The notes below the pieces were generated by a model, which was given only the letters and a program-made list of their open reading frames with translations, did not search any database and was not told where the DNA came from. The position numbers and the translations under genes are program-made. Shown piece by piece: positions 44,262-53,609 of a stretch of 62,320 nucleotides of DNA. This stretch comes from an uncultured Flavobacteriia bacterium (GTDB lineage: Bacteria; Bacteroidota; Bacteroidia; Flavobacteriales_D; Crocinitomicaceae): assembly GCA_937975705.1 (NCBI GenBank), contig CALJTX010000024.1, positions 1-62,320 of the forward strand, written 5' to 3'. Numbering within the stretch: the stretch's first letter is position 1; every line of letters starts with the position of its first letter.

Positions 44262-44978
44262 TTAATCTGTGGATAGTACCTTAATTTTCCAAATTTTATT
44301 TTTATCTTTTAATAATATCATTGTATAATCTATGCAAGTATATAATTTATCGTCTTGTACCCATCCTTTTTTATTTCCGCAAATCGTAGATATTTTTGAT
44401 AAGCCAGGTTCTGAGTGGTCAGTGATTTCGACTATGTCATAACTCAATGATTCCAATAATTTATGATTTGAGTCATCGTAAAGGGGTACGGCAGAGTCTG
44501 TAATAACGGCTAAATTGAACCATTCTTTTTTCACTCCATAATAGAAGCGTTCATTTTTAAGATACGGAAAAATAAAAGCATTTTGATTTTGGTATTTATA
44601 GTTATCGCCACCTAAAGTTAACATACGTTGTAAAATCTCCCACAATAATTCTTGGTTGTTTATATCCCTCCAATATTCTTTAAATTTACTTTTCCCATAA
44701 ATAGCTTCACCATAGCTGACTGTTACATCTTGGGCTACAACATTTACTAATTTCTTAAAATTTTTTTCTTTCACAATCTCTTGCAGTTGAAACATAAATC
44801 CAACTAATCCCTCAGTATAATTTAAACTATCCTTATTCTTATGTGGTCGGATTTTGCAACCCAAATCAGCATGAATTGTATTGAAGCATATGGCATTTTT
44901 TTTGTATTTAGCAGGTGCTATTGAAAAACAAAAAAGTAATAATAGGTATTTAGTATTTTTTTGTAGAACTTTCTGCAT
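44262..44978 (-). CDS. putative immunity protein for Rhs tip A, exported, SH3-like C terminus
   Basis: A 238-residue protein with an N-terminal signal-like hydrophobic stretch (TKYLLLLFCFSIAPA). The last third resembles a bacterial SH3 domain (ends NKKGWVQDDKLYTC then IWKIKVL), a fold that binds cell-wall peptides. That is consistent with protecting the wall from the murein peptidase-like toxin A. ATG at 44978 follows the toxin stop at 45002; an alternative ATG at 45011 would overlap it. Immunity function is inferred from position. Confidence 0.6.
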   Translation of the reverse strand: MQKVLQKNTKYLLLLFCFSIAPAKYKKNAICFNTIHADLGCKIRPHKNKDSLNYTEGLVGFMFQLQEIVKEKNFKKLVNVVAQDVTVSYGEAIYGKSKFKEYWRDINNQELLWEILQRMLTLGGDNYKYQNQNAFIFPYLKNERFYYGVKKEWFNLAVITDSAVPLYDDSNHKLLESLSYDIVEITDHSEPGLSKISTICGNKKGWVQDDKLYTCIDYTMILLKDKNKIWKIKVLSTD

Positions 44979-45001
44979 AAATCGAGGTAAAGCGGTTAGT
45001 A

Positions 45002-47797
45002 TTAATGCCAACTTGATGGAAGACCAATTGATTTCATCATTTTATCAACCCATTTTTCAGAAGGAGGATTCGTGACGTCAGGCTTATAAACTGATGTCGT
45101 AACAGTCCCTTTATTATCACTTGCGTCACCATGAATATGATGATGATGTGGATTTATTGCAATGGTTCCTTCAATAGCCGGAGTTTTGGAACCTGCCGAA
45201 TCTTGGGTATAAAATATTGTATAACCAAATTTTCTCATGTTGTTTACTAGAACCGCGCTAGCATTTTTATCAAAATTATCGGATGATGTATGCAATTGTC
45301 CTTCGATATGATTTTTACCCATATATTGCAAATCAGTTCTATCTCCTAGCGAACCATGACCACTATGTCCCCCATTTAATCCATTTAACTGATTTATATA
45401 AGTTTTCTTTCCCGTAGATTTTTTTGTTTCAAATGCTGCAGCAAGAAGGGATCCGGTTAAATTTGCATCTAAATATGTATTTCCTGACTGAATGGGTTTT
45501 ATCTTAATAAAGTCAGTATTTATACCTTTCAAATCAACCATATATTTGGTTACTGAAATCCCATTATGTGATATATTGACATTTTTTACAACCGAGTACG
45601 TACCTAGAACTTTAGTTTTTCCGTTACTTTCATGATAAATATAAGTATTGGTAGCATCATTTGTCACTTCTTTACTGATTTTACCATTACTATAAATATG
45701 TATATTGTCTGTCGTAGAAAAACCAATTACATCAGAGAAATAAATAGGATTACCATCCATCGCACAATAAGCACTCTGCCAAGGTTGAATCACAGGATCC
45801 ACACTCAACCACCTTCCCAATCTCGGATCTAACTGCCTGAACTCAGTAGTGTAGCTATTTCCGTTGCCTTTTATTTCATTATCGGCTTCGTAACCTTGGT
45901 ACCCAAACCTATACCCACCACTCACCGTTCTACCATCCAATTCCACACCAAACGGGCTGTAATCGGAGCAGGTTCGAATACCGACACGATAAGAACTTAC
46001 TGCTGGGCCGGAGCCGTTGTTTAGCGGAATTTTGATATCGTGAATTACGGTTAAGACATTGCCTAAATGGTTGGTCATTTCGTACTGCTTGAAACCTTGG
46101 TTCACAACCGTGTTGTTGTTTTCAGTACTTGGGTTTTCGACTAACGTAACGGATTCTGCGTACATGCCAAGGCGTGAGCTGCCGTAGATGTGGCGTTCCT
46201 TGAGTTGGAAGCTCATGGTTTGGTTTGGCGCTTGGGCATAGTCGTAGGTGGCCATGGTGTTGCCTTGGGCATCTAAAAGGTAATAGGTGCTCTTTTCAAG
46301 AAGGCCCGTTTGGTTGTTATAGACATGTTTGGCAATTCGGCGGCCCATGGCGTCGTAATCAAACTTGAGGCGAGGCATGGTAGAGCCTGTGCTGCGGTTG
46401 ATTTCCTTTACTTTGCCGTCAACTCTCCAAACTATTTGTTGGATATCTTCAGACTTATCTTTGATAAGCCTTCCTTCTTCATCATAGACGTAGTTGTAGG
46501 CCCCGTTAATGTTTATGTTTAACGGATCAAAGCCTGCGCCTTGGTCGTCAATATCGGTAGCATCAATGGTAGAGTCTATGGCATCATTGACATGATACAA
46601 GCGATTGCTCAGCAAAAAGCCATTGGCATCTCTTTGGTATCTGTAGGTCATGTCTTCGATTTGTGTTCCGTCTTGTTTATGACGCTTTTGGGTCAAAATA
46701 TTGCCCATGGCGTCATATTCAAAAGTATTAAAATATTTATTTGAATACACACTACCGGCTTGCCAATTATTAGCACTTAGGTTGGTAAAGCTTCGGCTGC
46801 TTTTTAAGCGGTTCAATTGGTCGTATTCGTAAGCATTTGCCTGCGGCATAACCTGATATGTTCCAGGGTGCGTGAGGGTCGTTTGCATGGCACGGATATT
46901 TCCGTTGTATAAATCAGCACCATAACTTGCAACATCACTACCAACAATATTTGCTTGGGCACTACCAGATAGTGTAGTACTAATTGGTATGTAATCGCCA
47001 GTGTAATAATGTAAGCCAAATGACATGACGTCTTTGGCGAACCATGAATTTGGATTGTTTGCTAAGCCAGATGCGGCATCAAGCCCTGGGTCATTCAAAG
47101 AATCCAATGAAGTGGCATTGATGCCTTTCATCCAACCTTGGAGTGTGTAGGTGTAGTCCAAGCCCTGGAGCATGTCTTTTCCGAGTTCCGTTCTAGACAA
47201 GGGCCCATGGTCATAGTAGTGATAACGCGCATCGCGTTGCCAGTCAGTATTTTGCAAGAGCTCGTTTTCTAAAGCAATCGGAAGCCCTGAACTTAGAATT
47301 GGAGTTTCCTTGTTGGTATACGCATTGGTGATGCGGTTGTCTGCATCGTACTGGTAAGCATGGTGCCATTGATCTTGATGGCCCGTTTGCACCGATACTC
47401 GGTGCACATTGCCTGAAATCAAATCATACGTGTAATCAACTTGTTTGTATCGCTGGAAGGCCAAAGACGGGAAGTTTTCTTCCATCTTTTGGTTGTCCTG
47501 AATAAGTGTTTTGACATTGCCATGGATATCGTAATCATAATGCGTAGCATGGTCATAGGCTTCCAGATGGTTGGTGTCGAGCACTTCGTAGTATGCCACA
47601 TGCACGATGCGCTTGCGTTGTGTTAAAATGTTCGGATTGAAATTCGGAACACTGTTAAACGCCGTTTGGTCGTAATAACTTTTGGTTACTTCTTTACGTG
47701 CGCCACCGCCACGCACCCAAACATTCAGGAGGGAATCATTTACTGTAATTGGATTGTAATATCCTGAAACTAGTGTTCCAAATTTTCTCATGTCCAT
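45002..47797 (-). CDS. Rhs/YD-repeat protein with LAS (M15/M74-like) murein peptidase tip (tip A)
   Basis: A 931-residue Rhs-family protein. Residues 1-600 are YD-type repeats (YDYDIHGNVKTLI, YEYDQLNRLKSSR, FEYDAMGNILTQKR, YVYDEEGRLIKDKS). They end at the shell motif YSPFGVELDGRTVSGGYRFG and DPRLGRWLSVDP. The remaining 260 residues form the toxin: GGHSGHGSLGDRTDLQY and NPHHHHIHGDAS give His, Asp and His-x-His ligands in the order of LAS metallopeptidases that cut peptide stems, with one residue extra between H and D. No signal peptide is present, and the shell is short for the family, so an upstream part appears to be missing. It overlaps the outer-membrane gene upstream by 10 bases. Confidence 0.82.
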   Translation of the reverse strand: MDMRKFGTLVSGYYNPITVNDSLLNVWVRGGGARKEVTKSYYDQTAFNSVPNFNPNILTQRKRIVHVAYYEVLDTNHLEAYDHATHYDYDIHGNVKTLIQDNQKMEENFPSLAFQRYKQVDYTYDLISGNVHRVSVQTGHQDQWHHAYQYDADNRITNAYTNKETPILSSGLPIALENELLQNTDWQRDARYHYYDHGPLSRTELGKDMLQGLDYTYTLQGWMKGINATSLDSLNDPGLDAASGLANNPNSWFAKDVMSFGLHYYTGDYIPISTTLSGSAQANIVGSDVASYGADLYNGNIRAMQTTLTHPGTYQVMPQANAYEYDQLNRLKSSRSFTNLSANNWQAGSVYSNKYFNTFEYDAMGNILTQKRHKQDGTQIEDMTYRYQRDANGFLLSNRLYHVNDAIDSTIDATDIDDQGAGFDPLNININGAYNYVYDEEGRLIKDKSEDIQQIVWRVDGKVKEINRSTGSTMPRLKFDYDAMGRRIAKHVYNNQTGLLEKSTYYLLDAQGNTMATYDYAQAPNQTMSFQLKERHIYGSSRLGMYAESVTLVENPSTENNNTVVNQGFKQYEMTNHLGNVLTVIHDIKIPLNNGSGPAVSSYRVGIRTCSDYSPFGVELDGRTVSGGYRFGYQGYEADNEIKGNGNSYTTEFRQLDPRLGRWLSVDPVIQPWQSAYCAMDGNPIYFSDVIGFSTTDNIHIYSNGKISKEVTNDATNTYIYHESNGKTKVLGTYSVVKNVNISHNGISVTKYMVDLKGINTDFIKIKPIQSGNTYLDANLTGSLLAAAFETKKSTGKKTYINQLNGLNGGHSGHGSLGDRTDLQYMGKNHIEGQLHTSSDNFDKNASAVLVNNMRKFGYTIFYTQDSAGSKTPAIEGTIAINPHHHHIHGDASDNKGTVTTSVYKPDVTNPPSEKWVDKMMKSIGLPSSWH
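45797..45987 (-). repeat. Rhs shell-end repeat, copy 2 (main gene)
   Basis: Encodes VGIRTCSDYSPFG to LSVDP inside the only copy attached to a YD-repeat shell; about 200 bp. Confidence 0.8.
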
Positions 47798-49815
47798 TGT
47801 AACTTACGACCTGTTTTCGTGAAATCATTGGAAATAATCGTAGAATGACCATCCAAAATTTGAGGGTCATTCATCTTGAAATAACTCAAGCCAAATTGAT
47901 TGATACCTTGGTTGAGTTTCGAGCTCAAATTGGTCTGAACAGATGTGAATGAACCACTACTCAACTGGTCTGTAATGAAATAATCACTGAATAGAAACTG
48001 AAATAAATGAGGCGTTTCAAAAAGCTCAAAGGGGCTGCTCAACTGTATAGAACCAATGTAATTGCCTCGGGTTTGACTTTGGGCATTTTTAATGATGGTC
48101 TGTTGCGCTAGGTAAGCGCCATTTAAGGAAATATGAATATTTCTAAACAATTGACTTTCAAGCGTACATCCAAAATAAGACATAAAGATGGTTGTGTCTG
48201 AGGCATTCAAAAGGTTATTCTGATCTCTTCTGGCATTCACGCCAATACTCATGTTTGAACCCAATTTAGTATTGGTTTTGACTTCTATTCTAAAATTATT
48301 GGCCTGAACAATGCCAAAACTTCGGTTATCGGCAAAAGGGTCTATCCAGCGCGCGCCCACCTTCACTTCTGATTTCAATACTGGAATTTTCTGGGTATAA
48401 GTCAGCAAAGCTGCATTGGATCGAACACCAGAAAACAGCGTGGAGAAAGCATTTCTATTAGTGCTGTCTGCAGCCGTTGTTTGAACAGATGTTTTGCCAT
48501 AGATAAGTCCGAACTTCATGTTCGGACGCCATTTTGGTTGCCATTGAAGGTCTAGTTCTAACCCTGCACCAGGAGCCTTTAAAGTGTCTGCGGCCCCAAG
48601 TTTTGTGGCAGTGGTAACATACCTAAAGCCTACATATGCATGTGTTCCATCTTTTTCTCCATAACCTGTCTTGACCATGCCCATCCAATGTTGTTCTTTC
48701 AGGTTTTGGTAATCGAACTGATTAAAGAAGTTTTGTGCATTGATGAGCTTATTGTCAATCACGTTTGTACTCACCATGAGGTTATTGAGGGTAATGCCAC
48801 CGGCAACCGAGTAATACCACAAACCTTTTGTGAATTCGGTCTCAAAACCTTTCATAGGCATGAGATTCGCAGACAAGCCGCTAAATGAAGGGTAACACAA
48901 GCCAAGGTCCATTTTATTGAGTTGTGGCTTTGTCAAGTCACCAGAATTGAAAGCCTGCAAGGTTTTCTTTTTGTCCTCGATTTGTTCTTTAGCATCTAAT
49001 AGCAACTGATACATGCTCATTAATTTTTCATAGACTGCTTGGAGTTTTTCTATATTTTCTTTGCACTTGTTGAGTTGCTTTACAACAGCCTCTTTCTTAA
49101 GCTCAAGACTGTCTTTTTTTTGAATTAAATCTTGCTTAAGGCTATCAGATCGTTCATTCTGAATTTGGGTCTCAAGCTCCGCAATTTGGGCACTCAAGGC
49201 TTCTTGGAGTTGAGCGCTGTTCAACAACTGTTCTTTTTGCTGCAACAGGTAAACCTCGGCCATGCCGAGTTTACCTTGAAGCAAAGTTTGCTTTTGGTCC
49301 AAAGAGCTGTGCAGCTCATCGAGCTGCTGAACAGCTTCATTCTTTTTAGAATCAAGTAGTTGTTTGCCCATGGCGGGGTCAAAATGCAAGCGCACGTAAT
49401 TATTGACACCAATTGGGTTTTGAAAAGAAGAATAGCGGTAATTCAATTGCAGGGGCATATTGAATACTGGCAGCCTCAGATCGCCTTCCGTTCTTAAGAC
49501 ATGAAGCGGCGCTGTAGAGTTAGGATTCACATATGCGGTAAGCAAACCGAATTCGTCAGTGAGCGAAACCTTCCCGGATATATTATTGGAAAGAGAAATA
49601 ACCGATTCTTTAAAATTGAAACGATCCGTAACAGCGTCTATGCTGAAATTATTTTGAAGACTAGAATCTAGATTGAAATTCTTTGCGGACGCTAAAAATG
49701 CTTGAAAAAGACTATCAGGATTGCCCACATTTTTCTGCACAAGCTGAGCCCTGCCATGAAAGATTGGCAAAAACGAACAAAACGCTAAATAAATTTTTAT
49801 TCTCGAGTAGTGCAT
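47788..49815 (-). CDS. outer-membrane protein with coiled coil and beta barrel, linked to the Rhs gene
   Basis: A 675-residue exported protein with a signal peptide ending FHGRAQ. After about 150 residues of beta-rich sequence comes a coiled coil of roughly 140 residues (QQLDELHSSLDQKQTLLQGK through EKLQAVYEKLMSMYQ). The last 350 residues alternate hydrophobic and polar residues as in outer-membrane barrels. No named family recognised. Its TGA stop lies inside the first codons of the Rhs gene (10-base overlap), so the two are translationally coupled. A role in exporting or displaying Rhs at the surface is a reasonable inference. It might otherwise be the remains of a longer Rhs operon. Confidence 0.7.
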   Translation of the reverse strand: MHYSRIKIYLAFCSFLPIFHGRAQLVQKNVGNPDSLFQAFLASAKNFNLDSSLQNNFSIDAVTDRFNFKESVISLSNNISGKVSLTDEFGLLTAYVNPNSTAPLHVLRTEGDLRLPVFNMPLQLNYRYSSFQNPIGVNNYVRLHFDPAMGKQLLDSKKNEAVQQLDELHSSLDQKQTLLQGKLGMAEVYLLQQKEQLLNSAQLQEALSAQIAELETQIQNERSDSLKQDLIQKKDSLELKKEAVVKQLNKCKENIEKLQAVYEKLMSMYQLLLDAKEQIEDKKKTLQAFNSGDLTKPQLNKMDLGLCYPSFSGLSANLMPMKGFETEFTKGLWYYSVAGGITLNNLMVSTNVIDNKLINAQNFFNQFDYQNLKEQHWMGMVKTGYGEKDGTHAYVGFRYVTTATKLGAADTLKAPGAGLELDLQWQPKWRPNMKFGLIYGKTSVQTTAADSTNRNAFSTLFSGVRSNAALLTYTQKIPVLKSEVKVGARWIDPFADNRSFGIVQANNFRIEVKTNTKLGSNMSIGVNARRDQNNLLNASDTTIFMSYFGCTLESQLFRNIHISLNGAYLAQQTIIKNAQSQTRGNYIGSIQLSSPFELFETPHLFQFLFSDYFITDQLSSGSFTSVQTNLSSKLNQGINQFGLSYFKMNDPQILDGHSTIISNDFTKTGRKLQWT

Positions 49816-50234
49816 AAATCTTGCAGCAAGTTACGCCAACAAAAAATGCACTTTTGAGCAGGAAAATTAGATAACCATTATTTCGAAAGGAGCTACACCC
49901 TAAATAAAATAAGGGAATAAGCACTTATGACAAGCATAAAATATCTTTATTTTCACTCAGAAAAATGAGTACATATACTAATAAAATAAGTACATGTACT
50001 AAAGATTTCGGATAAATTTCACCTCCGAAATTGAAAGTTTTTGCCGCCAAAGCACCTAGATTCAAAAGAAATTTCAATCTTTAAGATTAAAATTGAGTGG
50101 TTTTGAATCAAAAACCACCCATTATTTACTATTAATTTTAACCCTGTTTTAGCACTTTAATGCAAAAAACAGCACTGCAAACGAGCAGTGTATATAATTG
50201 ACATATTAGAAGTTAACCACATTCTGTTTCACAT
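49816..50234. other. 419-base non-coding junction between the Rhs operon and the orphan array
   Basis: No gene. It contains the palindrome AGTACATGTACT, a partial site GAGTACATATACTAA at 49967-49981 and a hairpin GTGGTTTT-N6-AAAACCAC (50097-50118). Head-to-head transcription diverges from here, so promoters for both sides are expected, but no clear Bacteroidota promoter was seen. Confidence 0.6.
49989..50000. promoter_or_regulatory. palindrome AGTACATGTACT, variant of the island motif
   Basis: A perfect 12-base palindrome, extended as TAAGTAC-AT-GTACTAA, in the divergent gap upstream of the Rhs operon. Confidence 0.45.
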
Positions 50235-50430
50235 CGGGTTGGGATTAGAAACTCAACAGATTACAGCCCTTTTGGCGTTGAGTTAAATGGAAGAACGGTG
50301 AGTGGAGGGTATCGATATGGGTTTCAGAATCAGGAGAAGGATGATGAGATATCTGGTCATGGTAAGAGTTATTCAGCCGAATTCTGGCAATATTCACCAG
50401 GTTTGGGTCGGAGATGGAACATTGATCCAG
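50235..50430 (+). repeat. Rhs shell-end repeat, copy 3 (tip C)
   Basis: Encodes RVGIRNSTDYSPFGVELNGR through to NIDPV. The opening CGGGTTGGGATTAGAAACTC is shared exactly with copies 5 and 6. Confidence 0.8.
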
Positions 50431-51236
50431 TAGTAAAAGAACATAGGAGTCCATATGATGTCTTTTGTAATAATCCTATAATAATGATCGATCCATTTGG
50501 GGATGATGATTATTATAATTCTGATGGCACATATAATATTGAGATGAGTAAAAAGTACACAAATAATGGTACTCATAATATTTATATTTTATCTGCTGAT
50601 GGAAATAGAAAAACTCTTCTTGCTGACATGCCGCTTAACACACCAAGTCAAATTGAAATTGTTGAAAAAGTAATAAGTTGTTATGCAAATAAGGCCGGTG
50701 TTTATGGTAAAGTTAAGCTCGTAAATCTTAACAATAAAAGTTCTGTTGTTTTGGCTAAAACCGTATCGAAGTATAATAGTGGTAAATTAATTTCAAATAA
50801 TGTGGTAATAAATTCAAATGGTGGAATTAATGATTATTTATCAAATTATTATAATTTGATAAATACATTATTTCATGAAAATCTGCATCAAAAAGACAAT
50901 AAAAAAGGTCAATTCTACAATGACGATGATTTTGAAGGTTTAATGAAGCATGTAGAGGTTTATAAAAAGCAAATTGAACATAGTTCGTTTGTTAACACCT
51001 CAAAAGATTTTAAAGAAGGTACTATAAGATCGTATGGAGAATATTTAGAAAAAACTTTAAATAAAGTTAATAATAGTTTTGATACTCCAGGAGAATTGAA
51101 AAAACTTGAATCGTATGTTAACCATTTTAATGCAAATGAAGGAAAAAAATATGGTTTTAGTATTTCTTATGAAGTAGTTTCAAATGCTGGTGAATCCCTT
51201 ATTTATAAGGTTAAAGTAAAAGAGATAAAAAAATGA
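50235..51236 (+). CDS. orphan Rhs tip cassette C: HExxH metalloprotease-like toxin
   Basis: The frame opens at 50217 with no ATG, GTG or TTG before the shell block; GTG at 50298 is the first usable codon, giving 312 residues. After the shell end (NIDPV) the toxin part contains LFHENLHQKD, a zinc-peptidase HExxH motif with conserved flanks, and a long helical C terminus rich in Lys. It is likely a zinc protease toxin. The coding end overlaps the next gene by four bases. DNA is AT-rich. As an orphan it depends on recombination into a full shell to be delivered. Confidence 0.68.
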   Translation, partial: RVGIRNSTDYSPFGVELNGRTVSGGYRYGFQNQEKDDEISGHGKSYSAEFWQYSPGLGRRWNIDPVVKEHRSPYDVFCNNPIIMIDPFGDDDYYNSDGTYNIEMSKKYTNNGTHNIYILSADGNRKTLLADMPLNTPSQIEIVEKVISCYANKAGVYGKVKLVNLNNKSSVVLAKTVSKYNSGKLISNNVVINSNGGINDYLSNYYNLINTLFHENLHQKDNKKGQFYNDDDFEGLMKHVEVYKKQIEHSSFVNTSKDFKEGTIRSYGEYLEKTLNKVNNSFDTPGELKKLESYVNHFNANEGKKYGFSISYEVVSNAGESLIYKVKVKEIKK

Positions 51237-51694
51237 GAAAATTTATACTGTTTTTATTCATAAGTATTTTCACTTGCTCCTGTAATCAAAATGTTGCAAC
51301 TTTTATAAATAACGGCTATGAATATTGGGAGTTAATCAAAATAAATGACCATAAAATCAATTATCGTGTTGAACCTTTTACAGGGTTGTATATTTTTGAG
51401 AATGAAAAATATGATTTATTCAGATTAAAAAAATCAAGTTTTGATTCTTTGTATTCTGATGTTGAAATCGAAAAAAAATGGTATTTAGGTAGTCAACTAC
51501 ATATCATAGGTTTTGGTACACTGAGAATTGTAAAGTTAGATCAACGCAGTTTTATTTTTTATTCGAGACGAACGAAATATGAATTTAAAAAGTCGATTTT
51601 ACCAAAAGGCACAAGAATAGAGAATTACAAAATAGTGTTGCCTAATAGGAAAAATATTGAACAATCAGATTTGAAATATTCAACTTATACTTAA
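51233..51694 (+). CDS. putative immunity lipoprotein for Rhs tip C
   Basis: A 153-residue protein with a lipoprotein signal (FLFISIFTCSC). The mature chain is basic and aromatic, ending DLKYSTYT. No known family. It overlaps the toxin C stop by four bases, as in coupled toxin-immunity pairs. The envelope location suggests toxin C acts in, or passes through, the periplasm. Confidence 0.55.
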   Translation: MRKFILFLFISIFTCSCNQNVATFINNGYEYWELIKINDHKINYRVEPFTGLYIFENEKYDLFRLKKSSFDSLYSDVEIEKKWYLGSQLHIIGFGTLRIVKLDQRSFIFYSRRTKYEFKKSILPKGTRIENYKIVLPNRKNIEQSDLKYSTYT

Positions 51695-51810
51695 AAACTA
51701 TATCGTTTTTGAAAGCATATTTTTGTTGTTTGAAAATCAGACTGGATAGGTAGAAGCTCTGTATTATAAAGTTTTAGTAGTTTGGAAATAATTTATTTTT
51801 AAAAGATCCT

Positions 51811-52821
51811 GTGTTTAAAATATTGCTATCAACCTCTTCACTTTCCCCAAATCGGGTTGGGATTAGAAACACCTCAGACTACAGCCCTTTTGGTGTAGAA
51901 TTGGATGGTAGAACGGTGAGTTTGGAGGGGTATCGTTTCGGTTACCAAGGCTCTGAAAAAGACAATGAATTCAAAGGTCAAGGAAATAGCTACACTACAG
52001 AGTTTAGACAATTGGATCCGAGATTGGGAAGGTGGTTGAGTGTGGATCCATTATTTGCAAAATTCCCAAGTAAATCACCTTATGTTGGAATAGACAATAA
52101 TCCTATTTACTTAATAGATGTCAATGGTGATTCAACCTTTGTTACTAAAATCGGTGAGGGAAAATACAACGTAATAGGTGGAAATACAGCTGGTGATCAT
52201 AATGGTATTTTTATTAAAAATGAAGATGGAAGTATTGGCGAAATGATTGGTTATTCGCTTGCTCCTGAATCATTTTATAATCCTGAAGATAAAAAATGGA
52301 TGGGAACTATTGATGTCAGCGATCAATCTGGAAGAGATTTTTTAAATAGAAATACCAGAAATTTACCTGGTTTAATAGATTATATTGCTAATGCAAGAAA
52401 TAATAAAAAATATGATTTTAAGTCTACAAATGGGACAAATGTGGTTAAATATAAAACTCATGAAGAATACTACAGAGGTATGCCTATTATGGGAAAAGTT
52501 AATGGTCAAAGAGTTTTTGCATCTGCGCGTGATATAGGGAATGTTTTTGCAGGATATGTCGCTGCATCACATGGAATTGACCCATTTTCCACAAGATTAG
52601 CATTTGATTCATACCAATCGTATAAATCAGGCGAAATTACAAGCGAACATAGCAGTTCGAAAATACCTCAAGCTATAGGATATTCTCTTGGTAATTTAAT
52701 TTTATACAATAAACTTGTAGAATCCTATGGTGGTTTACCAAGTTACCCACCTTCGAAACAGCCTAAAGACATTCCAACGGTAATCTTAGGTAAAAACAAT
52801 GTATTAAAGGTTTTTTATTGA
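51811..52821 (+). CDS. orphan Rhs tip cassette D: possible type-44 polymorphic toxin
   Basis: GTG at 51811 opens a 336-residue frame, with 14 non-conserved residues before the shell block (NRVGIRNTSDYSPFG to LSVDPL). The C-terminal region (YDFKSTNGTN; FASARDIGNVFAGYVAASHG; SKIPQAIGYSLGNLI) resembles the polymorphic toxin type 44 domain, with its DIGN-x-AGYVA core. This assignment is tentative. Type-44 toxins are predicted RNases or peptidases, so the target is open. The next gene is 40 bases downstream. Confidence 0.6.
   Translation: MFKILLSTSSLSPNRVGIRNTSDYSPFGVELDGRTVSLEGYRFGYQGSEKDNEFKGQGNSYTTEFRQLDPRLGRWLSVDPLFAKFPSKSPYVGIDNNPIYLIDVNGDSTFVTKIGEGKYNVIGGNTAGDHNGIFIKNEDGSIGEMIGYSLAPESFYNPEDKKWMGTIDVSDQSGRDFLNRNTRNLPGLIDYIANARNNKKYDFKSTNGTNVVKYKTHEEYYRGMPIMGKVNGQRVFASARDIGNVFAGYVAASHGIDPFSTRLAFDSYQSYKSGEITSEHSSSKIPQAIGYSLGNLILYNKLVESYGGLPSYPPSKQPKDIPTVILGKNNVLKVFY
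51853..52050 (+). repeat. Rhs shell-end repeat, copy 4 (tip D)
   Basis: Encodes RVGIRNTSDYSPFG to LSVDPL and is preceded by TTCCCCAAAT. It shares the YQGSEKDNEFKG version with copy 5. Confidence 0.8.
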
Positions 52822-52861
52822 GAAATTTCATGGTGATAATTCCGTTAACCAAATAATCTAT

Positions 52862-53572
52862 ATGGGTAAATTAATTTTAACTTTCATTAATAAAGTGTAT
52901 CATTATTTGTTTGTCGTTTTATTGTTAGCTGGGTGCAGTGAAAGATATGAATTACAACTTCAAAAAGGAAACTTTATTGATAAAAAGATACTCAAATACA
53001 CGAAAAAAATTATTCCATTATCCAAAAACACAATTTTAGTCCTTGAAATTCCACATAAGGAAGATCCATTCATTAAGCAGAAATTACTTGCTTTATTTGA
53101 TAAGAATTTAAAACTGCTAAATTTTGAAAAGTTCAATAATCAAGTATTGACTGCTAAAAGTGATGCCTTACTTTGCATTTTGCGTGAAAAAGAGGAGAAA
53201 GATAATTTAAGGATCTTAGAAATCAACTATCATGATAAAGTTATAACAAGTCAAAATTTAACATTTAATTCAATTATTATAAGTTATAAGCTTTTAAGTC
53301 GAAATCAAATTAAATTAACATTCAAAAAATGTAGCAAAGATTTATACTTCAATTATAAACTTCAAAAAAGAGCTGCGTCATACATGGACAGTATGAGCGA
53401 ATATGATGTTACAGAACAACTAACAATTAATATTTCAGAGTGTGTATTTAATCAGGAACGTAATGAAATTGAATTAATAAAATTGCAAGAAAATAAACTG
53501 GAATCTGAGATATTAATGTTAGCCAATGGAATAACTGTCGATGAAATATTGAGAAAAATAGTACAAAATTAG
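52862..53572 (+). CDS. putative immunity lipoprotein for Rhs tip D
   Basis: A 236-residue lipoprotein (signal YLFVVLLLAGC, lipid cysteine at residue 25), otherwise polar, Lys/Glu/Asn-rich and with no family recognised. It is separated from the toxin by 40 bases, unlike the overlapping pairs C, E and F. Immunity is inferred from position and export. Confidence 0.5.
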   Translation: MGKLILTFINKVYHYLFVVLLLAGCSERYELQLQKGNFIDKKILKYTKKIIPLSKNTILVLEIPHKEDPFIKQKLLALFDKNLKLLNFEKFNNQVLTAKSDALLCILREKEEKDNLRILEINYHDKVITSQNLTFNSIIISYKLLSRNQIKLTFKKCSKDLYFNYKLQKRAASYMDSMSEYDVTEQLTINISECVFNQERNEIELIKLQENKLESEILMLANGITVDEILRKIVQN

Positions 53573-53609
53573 ATGGCATTTCAAAGAAGATGTAGGTTTC
53601 AAGCTGCAT

